37,342 bases of DNA, taken from contig CAMPCD010000009.1 in assembly GCA_946643435.1 (NCBI GenBank), forward strand, positions 1 to 37,342, written 5' to 3'. The stretch comes from an uncultured bacterium (lineage in GTDB: Bacteria > Bacillota_I > Bacilli_A > RF39 > UBA660). The notes beneath the pieces were generated by a model. It did not search any database. It saw only the letters and a list, made by a program, of their open reading frames with translations, and was not told the origin of the DNA. The stretch's first letter is position 1; every line of letters begins with the position of its first letter. Below are positions 33,664 through 37,342 of the stretch, in pieces. Made by a program: the position numbers and the translations under genes.

Positions 33664-35238
33664 TTATTTAATTTGTCCGTATAATGAGAATATTGGTACG
33701 ATAACTGCAATAATTATGAATCCAACTACAACAGCTAAGAATACAATTAATATTGGTTCTATTAATGTCTTTAATGTATTAACAATTAACTTATGTTGTT
33801 CAGAATAATAATCAGCAACTTTACCCATCATTTCTGATAATTGACCTGTAGTTTCACCAGTAACCATCATATAATAAGCTACTTCAGGTATCGCCCAATT
33901 ATCTTTGAAGGCTACAGATATCTTTTCACCTCTACCAATACAATTAATTGTATTGATCATTATTTCTCTATATATTTCATTTGTTGTTACTTTACCAAGG
34001 ATATCCATTGATTCAGTAATATATACATTATTCTTTAATAAAGATGAGAATGTTTTAGTAAATATTGTCATCTCTTTATAAATAATTACTTTACCAATTA
34101 CAGGAAGTTTCATAGCTATAGTTTGAAGTGTATATCTAAATGCTTTAACATTCTTATATAAGACAATTATTACACCTAGAATTACAACTGTAACAAGAAA
34201 TACATAGAATAAGTTATTCTGCATGAATTCCGATGCTTTTATTATACCTACTGTAATAGGATTTAGTTTAACATTAGCTGTATTGTAAATATTTACGAAT
34301 TGAGGTATTAAGTATACCAACATAAATATTACTACACCTATAGCAAAAACAAGTACCAATGCTGGATATGTTAATGCTTGTATCATATCTTTTCTAGTTG
34401 TTTCAATTTCTCTATAGTAATTAGCCATATCATCAAGTGTTCCTTCAAGATCACCTGTTGCTTCAGCAGACTTAATCATATTAATCAATAATGATGGGAA
34501 TGCTTCACCTTGTTTTTCAAGAGCAGATGAAAATGATTCACCTAATGTTAAATTATAAACAACTGAATTGAATACTCTATTTATATTCATATTCTTACCC
34601 ATTTGTTTAGATAAGATACGCATAGCATCTGTTAAAGGAATACCTGCTTTTAAGTAAGTAGATAATTGATCTAACCAGAATACTAAATCTTTTGTTTTTA
34701 ATCTATGATTTGCAAAAGCATTTTCACCATATAATCTTTCGATCATTGGACTAGTCTCAATTTTAAATACTTTATATCCTTCATTTTCTAGGAATGTATA
34801 TACTTCTACTCTTGAGAAAGCAACAAATACATTTGTTACTTGCTTACCAGAAGGATCTAAAGCTGTATATTTATATGTTACAGGTCTATCAGATCTTACT
34901 TCTTGATTTGCATCTATAGAATTAATTAATTGTTGTCTAGCATCAATTAAGTTTTTATTAACTTTAACTTCTTTAGTCACTACTTGAGTACCATAAGATT
35001 CGTTTTGCATTTGTTCAGCTAGTTCTTGAGCTTCAGTAGCACCCATATAAGCACCACGTAAATCATTAGTATTAACATTAGTATTAATACTATTATATAA
35101 ACCAGTTGAAAAAGAATTCCATATAAATATGAATGGTGTTGCTAGTATACGAAGCACATAGTAAACACCTAAACATACATATACGAAGAAGAACAAGAAA
35201 AAATTATCTTGTTTATGTATATGTTCTGCACTAACCAT
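33664..35238 (-). CDS. Type II secretion system F/PilC-type inner membrane protein
   Basis: A 524-residue platform protein of type IV pilus, competence pilus or type II secretion machines. Two copies of the T2SSF domain are visible: one begins near FWLDQLSTYLKAGIPLTDAM, the second near FTKTFSSLLKNNVYITESM. Three long helices follow the usual places, the last near the C-terminus. An extra N-terminal part of about 120 residues carries a further helix (about 13-40) and a Gln/Asn-rich stretch before the KYTALDPSGK start typical of the family. No ATPase (PilB/PilT) or pilin gene is adjacent. It starts an operon with the prepilin peptidase and DUF2207 gene. Confidence 0.9.
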   Translation of the reverse strand: MVSAEHIHKQDNFFLFFFVYVCLGVYYVLRILATPFIFIWNSFSTGLYNSINTNVNTNDLRGAYMGATEAQELAEQMQNESYGTQVVTKEVKVNKNLIDARQQLINSIDANQEVRSDRPVTYKYTALDPSGKQVTNVFVAFSRVEVYTFLENEGYKVFKIETSPMIERLYGENAFANHRLKTKDLVFWLDQLSTYLKAGIPLTDAMRILSKQMGKNMNINRVFNSVVYNLTLGESFSSALEKQGEAFPSLLINMIKSAEATGDLEGTLDDMANYYREIETTRKDMIQALTYPALVLVFAIGVVIFMLVYLIPQFVNIYNTANVKLNPITVGIIKASEFMQNNLFYVFLVTVVILGVIIVLYKNVKAFRYTLQTIAMKLPVIGKVIIYKEMTIFTKTFSSLLKNNVYITESMDILGKVTTNEIYREIMINTINCIGRGEKISVAFKDNWAIPEVAYYMMVTGETTGQLSEMMGKVADYYSEQHKLIVNTLKTLIEPILIVFLAVVVGFIIIAVIVPIFSLYGQIK

Positions 35239-35281
35239 ATAGCCAACACCTTTCTACTATTCTACGAAATAATTATAACAT

Positions 35282-35322
35282 AAAAAAATAACAAGATAAA
35301 TAAATATACTTTATCTCGTTAT
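35282..35322 (-). terminator. Rho-independent terminator after the small membrane protein gene
   Basis: 13-base stem ATAACGAGATAAA/TTTATCTTGTTAT (one G-T pair), followed by seven T on the minus strand. Confidence 0.85.
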
Positions 35323-35334
35323 AATTTTTTAGTG

Positions 35335-35583
35335 CTATATGTAAATTATATATAATAGTATCCCATTTGTTATTAATATATTAATTATTAAACTTATTAA
35401 ATTGTATTTATTCTTATAGGATAGTAAGAAATTATAATTAAATATTATTGCTATAAATGAAGAAATAATACCAATTATTAAATACATATAATTAAAGTCA
35501 TTTGCTGTAAATAAGAATAATAATAAAATGATATTAATTAATACTATATAAATACCTATTCTCTTTTGTTCTTTTTCTCTCAT
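35335..35583 (-). CDS. Small membrane protein, 82 residues
   Basis: Starts MREKEQKRIG, then three hydrophobic helices with short Asn/Lys-rich connections; the C-terminus is a helix ending YIIYI. No known family. The ATG at 35583 has AAAGTGAT before it, and the GTG at 35592 lies inside that site. It follows rplQ after a terminator hairpin and may receive some read-through. In Bacillus the energy-coupling transporter genes (ecfA, ecfT) lie here instead. Confidence 0.65.
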   Translation of the reverse strand: MREKEQKRIGIYIVLINIILLLFLFTANDFNYMYLIIGIISSFIAIIFNYNFLLSYKNKYNLISLIINILITNGILLYIIYI

Positions 35584-35608
35584 ATTTATCACTTTAATAA
35601 TTATAAAG

Positions 35609-35643
35609 AAAAAAGACTTGATTAGTCAACTAATTCAAGTCTT
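35609..35643 (-). terminator. Rho-independent terminator of the rpsK-rpoA-rplQ operon
   Basis: Long stem AAGACTTGAATTAGT/ACTAATCAAGTCTT (one bulge) followed by TTTTTC on the minus strand. The rplQ stop codon is in the hairpin. Confidence 0.85.
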
Positions 35644-35963
35644 ACAGTTAAAGCGTCATCGCCTTTTCTTTCAGTTAATTTAATAATTCTAGTATATCCA
35701 CCATTACGGTCAGCATAACGAGGAGCTAATTCATTAAATACTTTATTAACTACATCCTTATCGTTATGTAAGAAAGCTAATGCTTTTCTTCTAGCAACTA
35801 AAGATCCATCTTTTCCATAAGTGATCATCTTATCAACGAATTTTCTAACTTCTTTAGCTCTTGCTTCAGTAGTAGTAACTCCTTCGTTCATAATAACATC
35901 TTTAGTAATTCCGGCTAACATACTTCTTCTTATTCTAGATTCTCTTGATAATTTTCTGTACAT
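35622..35963 (-). CDS. rplQ: 50S ribosomal protein L17
   Basis: A 113-residue ribosomal protein with the conserved start [16 protein letters not shown], the [16 protein letters not shown] block (about 31-46), and the [11 protein letters not shown] core near the end. It sits in the large subunit near the exit tunnel. The ribosome site AAGGAGGT is perfect. Its place directly after rpoA is the usual bacterial order. It is the last gene of the operon before a terminator. Confidence 0.98.
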   Translation of the reverse strand: MYRKLSRESRIRRSMLAGITKDVIMNEGVTTTEARAKEVRKFVDKMITYGKDGSLVARRKALAFLHNDKDVVNKVFNELAPRYADRNGGYTRIIKLTERKGDDALTVRLELVD

Positions 35964-35992
35964 GTCTGTTACCTCCTTACAGTATTTTTATA

Positions 35993-36934
35993 TTATTCGT
36001 GGAACTTTAGTCCCATTTCAGCTACTTTATCAATAACTTCTTTTAATGACTTCTTACCTAAGTTTCTAATCTTAGCAACATCAGCTTCAGTCATATCAAT
36101 TAAGTCTTGCATAGTATTGATACTAGCTCTCTTTAAACAATTATAAGCTCTTACAGAGAATTCAATTTCTTCAATAGGAGTTTCTAATGTCTTAGTAATA
36201 GTATCAACTTTCTTTTCAGCCATGATACCAGTCTTGTCAGCTATTTCATTTAAATCAGCTACAATCTTAAAATGTTCAATTAAGATCTTACCAGCTAATG
36301 CCATAGCTTCTTCTGGAGTCATTGATCCGTTTGTATATACATACATTGTTAATTTATCGAAGTTTTCATTTTGACCAACACGTGTTGGATCAACTTCAGG
36401 TAAAACTTTTTCGATTGGTGAGTAGTTAGAATCTACAGGAATAACTCCAGGAATATCTCCACCCATTAATTTCTTATTTTCTTTTGCATCAACATATCCT
36501 CTACCGTTGCAAACAGTTAATTCCATGTCGATTTTTCCACCTTTAACTAAGTTACAAATAACAAGTTCAGGATTTATAATCTCGATATCTGCATCATGTT
36601 CGATGTCAGCAGCAGTAACTACTCCTTCTTTGTTAGCAGTTAAATGCATTACTTTTTTATCGTCAGAATGATTCTTAACAACTAAAGATTTGATGTTTAA
36701 TACGATGTTCATAACATCTTCTTTTACACCGTCAATTTTTTGGAATTCATGCATAACGCCTTCAATCTTAATGCTAGTAACAGCAGATCCAGGCATAGAA
36801 GATAACATAACTCTTCTTAATGCATTTCCTAAAGTTGTACCAAATCCTCTTTCAAGAGGTTTGATAACGAACTTTCCATAGTTTTTCTTTTGATCATATT
36901 CAGTTATTTCATATTCTGGTTTTTCAAAATTCAT
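35993..36934 (-). CDS. rpoA: DNA-directed RNA polymerase subunit alpha
   Basis: A 313-residue subunit that starts RNA polymerase assembly. The N-terminal domain shows GFGTTLGNALRRVMLSSMPG (30-49), the dimer core. The C-terminal domain (about 240-310) contains SVRAYNCLKRASINTMQDL and KIRNLGKKSLKEV, which bind UP elements and regulators. The ribosome site AAGGAG is present. The order rpsK-rpoA-rplQ is the standard one. No odd features. Confidence 0.98.
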   Translation of the reverse strand: MNFEKPEYEITEYDQKKNYGKFVIKPLERGFGTTLGNALRRVMLSSMPGSAVTSIKIEGVMHEFQKIDGVKEDVMNIVLNIKSLVVKNHSDDKKVMHLTANKEGVVTAADIEHDADIEIINPELVICNLVKGGKIDMELTVCNGRGYVDAKENKKLMGGDIPGVIPVDSNYSPIEKVLPEVDPTRVGQNENFDKLTMYVYTNGSMTPEEAMALAGKILIEHFKIVADLNEIADKTGIMAEKKVDTITKTLETPIEEIEFSVRAYNCLKRASINTMQDLIDMTEADVAKIRNLGKKSLKEVIDKVAEMGLKFHE

Positions 36935-36959
36935 AATATACTCCTTTTATCTTTAATTA

Positions 36960-37342
36960 TTAGTTTCTTGGTCTTTTTGGTGGTCTACAACCATTGTGTG
37001 GTACTGGTGTTTCATCAGTAATTGAAGTAATTTCTAAACCTACAGCTTGAAGTGAACGGATAGCAGTTTCTCTACCTCCACCTAAACCTTTAACAAATAC
37101 GTCAACTTTAACAACTCCGCATTCTTGAGCAGCTTTACCAGCTGATTCAGCAGCTAATCCAGCAGCATAAGAAGTCTTCTTCTTAGAGCCTTTATATCCG
37201 ATAGTTCCAGATGAAGCCCAGCTTATTGTATTACCGTCTTTATCAGTAATTGTTACTAATGTATTGTTATATGTTGTAGAAATATGTGCTTGTGCTTCAG
37301 GAATATTCTTTTTAACTTTTCTTTTTCTTCTATTATAAGCCA
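36960..37342 (-). CDS. rpsK: 30S ribosomal protein S11 (start one base beyond window)
   Basis: 127 residues reading MAYNRRKRK... to ...CRPPKRPRN; the A of the ATG lies just outside the window, so the gene is complete but for one base. It shows [15 protein letters not shown] (20-34), [11 protein letters not shown] and the end GCRPPKRPR that form the decoding-site protein. It is followed by rpoA after 25 bases, in the usual operon. Confidence 0.97.
   Translation of the reverse strand, partial: AYNRRKRKVKKNIPEAQAHISTTYNNTLVTITDKDGNTISWASSGTIGYKGSKKKTSYAAGLAAESAGKAAQECGVVKVDVFVKGLGGGRETAIRSLQAVGLEITSITDETPVPHNGCRPPKRPRN

Noticed and set aside
33648-33710. Longer N-terminus for the prepilin peptidase
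   Set aside because: These 21 codons overlap the end of the F-protein gene, and GGGAGGGG sits just before the later ATG.
1-37342. CRISPR arrays, insertion sequences, prophage genes
   Set aside because: No spaced direct repeats, transposase or phage structural genes were seen. The 14 LRR repeats at 23888..25480 are protein-level repeats only.

Overview
This is a very AT-rich stretch of a bacterial chromosome. Every long gene reads on the minus strand, so genes are transcribed from high to low coordinates. UGA is used as a stop (for example at 22140..22138) and Trp is TGG, so the code is standard. The organism looks like a walled, low-GC Bacillota/Bacilli relative, possibly one of the reduced uncultured gut lineages near RF39 or the Erysipelotrichia. 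The evidence is a leucyl T-box leader, a GpsB gene next to a B-type RNase P RNA, a RodZ-like gene before pgsA, the rpsK-rpoA-rplQ order, UppP, an amidase, and a complete set of Rho-independent terminators. The exact taxon cannot be fixed from this window.

Layout, in transcription order. 37342-35600 is the end of a ribosomal/RNA polymerase operon (rpsK partial, rpoA, rplQ), followed by a small membrane protein. 35238-31252 is a pilus or secretion fragment: a type II secretion F protein, a prepilin peptidase and a DUF2207 protein. 31060-28289 holds an SSB without the usual acidic tip, an unknown protein and a secreted amidase. 28224-26428 holds gpsB, rnpB, a RodZ-like gene and pgsA, packed almost without gaps, then a family 2 glycosyltransferase (26398-25547).

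25480-20696 is a tight four-gene cassette bounded by terminators: a membrane-anchored BspA-type LRR protein, a radical SAM/SPASM enzyme with a long C-terminal extension, a 134-residue protein ending in 19 consecutive Asn, and a two-zinc-ribbon membrane protein. It looks like a peptide- or protein-modification system and is the main candidate for something undescribed. 20632-18310 is an ABC exporter. 18237-15170 pairs a fused polysaccharide ligase/polymerase-glycosyltransferase with uppP. 15124-12979 holds a PLP lyase-family enzyme and an alpha/beta hydrolase. 12863-11320 holds two CPBP membrane proteins, one without its catalytic Glu pair. 11281-9684 holds three small proteins, the last behind a 5'-hairpin leader.

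9593-7677 is parE without parC beside it. 7676-7269 contains no long gene but does hold a 23-codon hydrophobic ORF, an opposing promoter-hairpin unit and a long imperfect inverted repeat, suggesting a type I toxin-antitoxin-like locus. It is followed by an unknown 221-residue protein and a GH31-fold protein whose two catalytic Asp positions read Asn and Glu. Then come the T-box-controlled leuS and a truncated cadherin-like surface protein.

Two window-wide habits stand out. Ribosome binding sites are often GGTGAT rather than GGAGG, and terminator hairpins usually swallow the stop codon of the gene they end.
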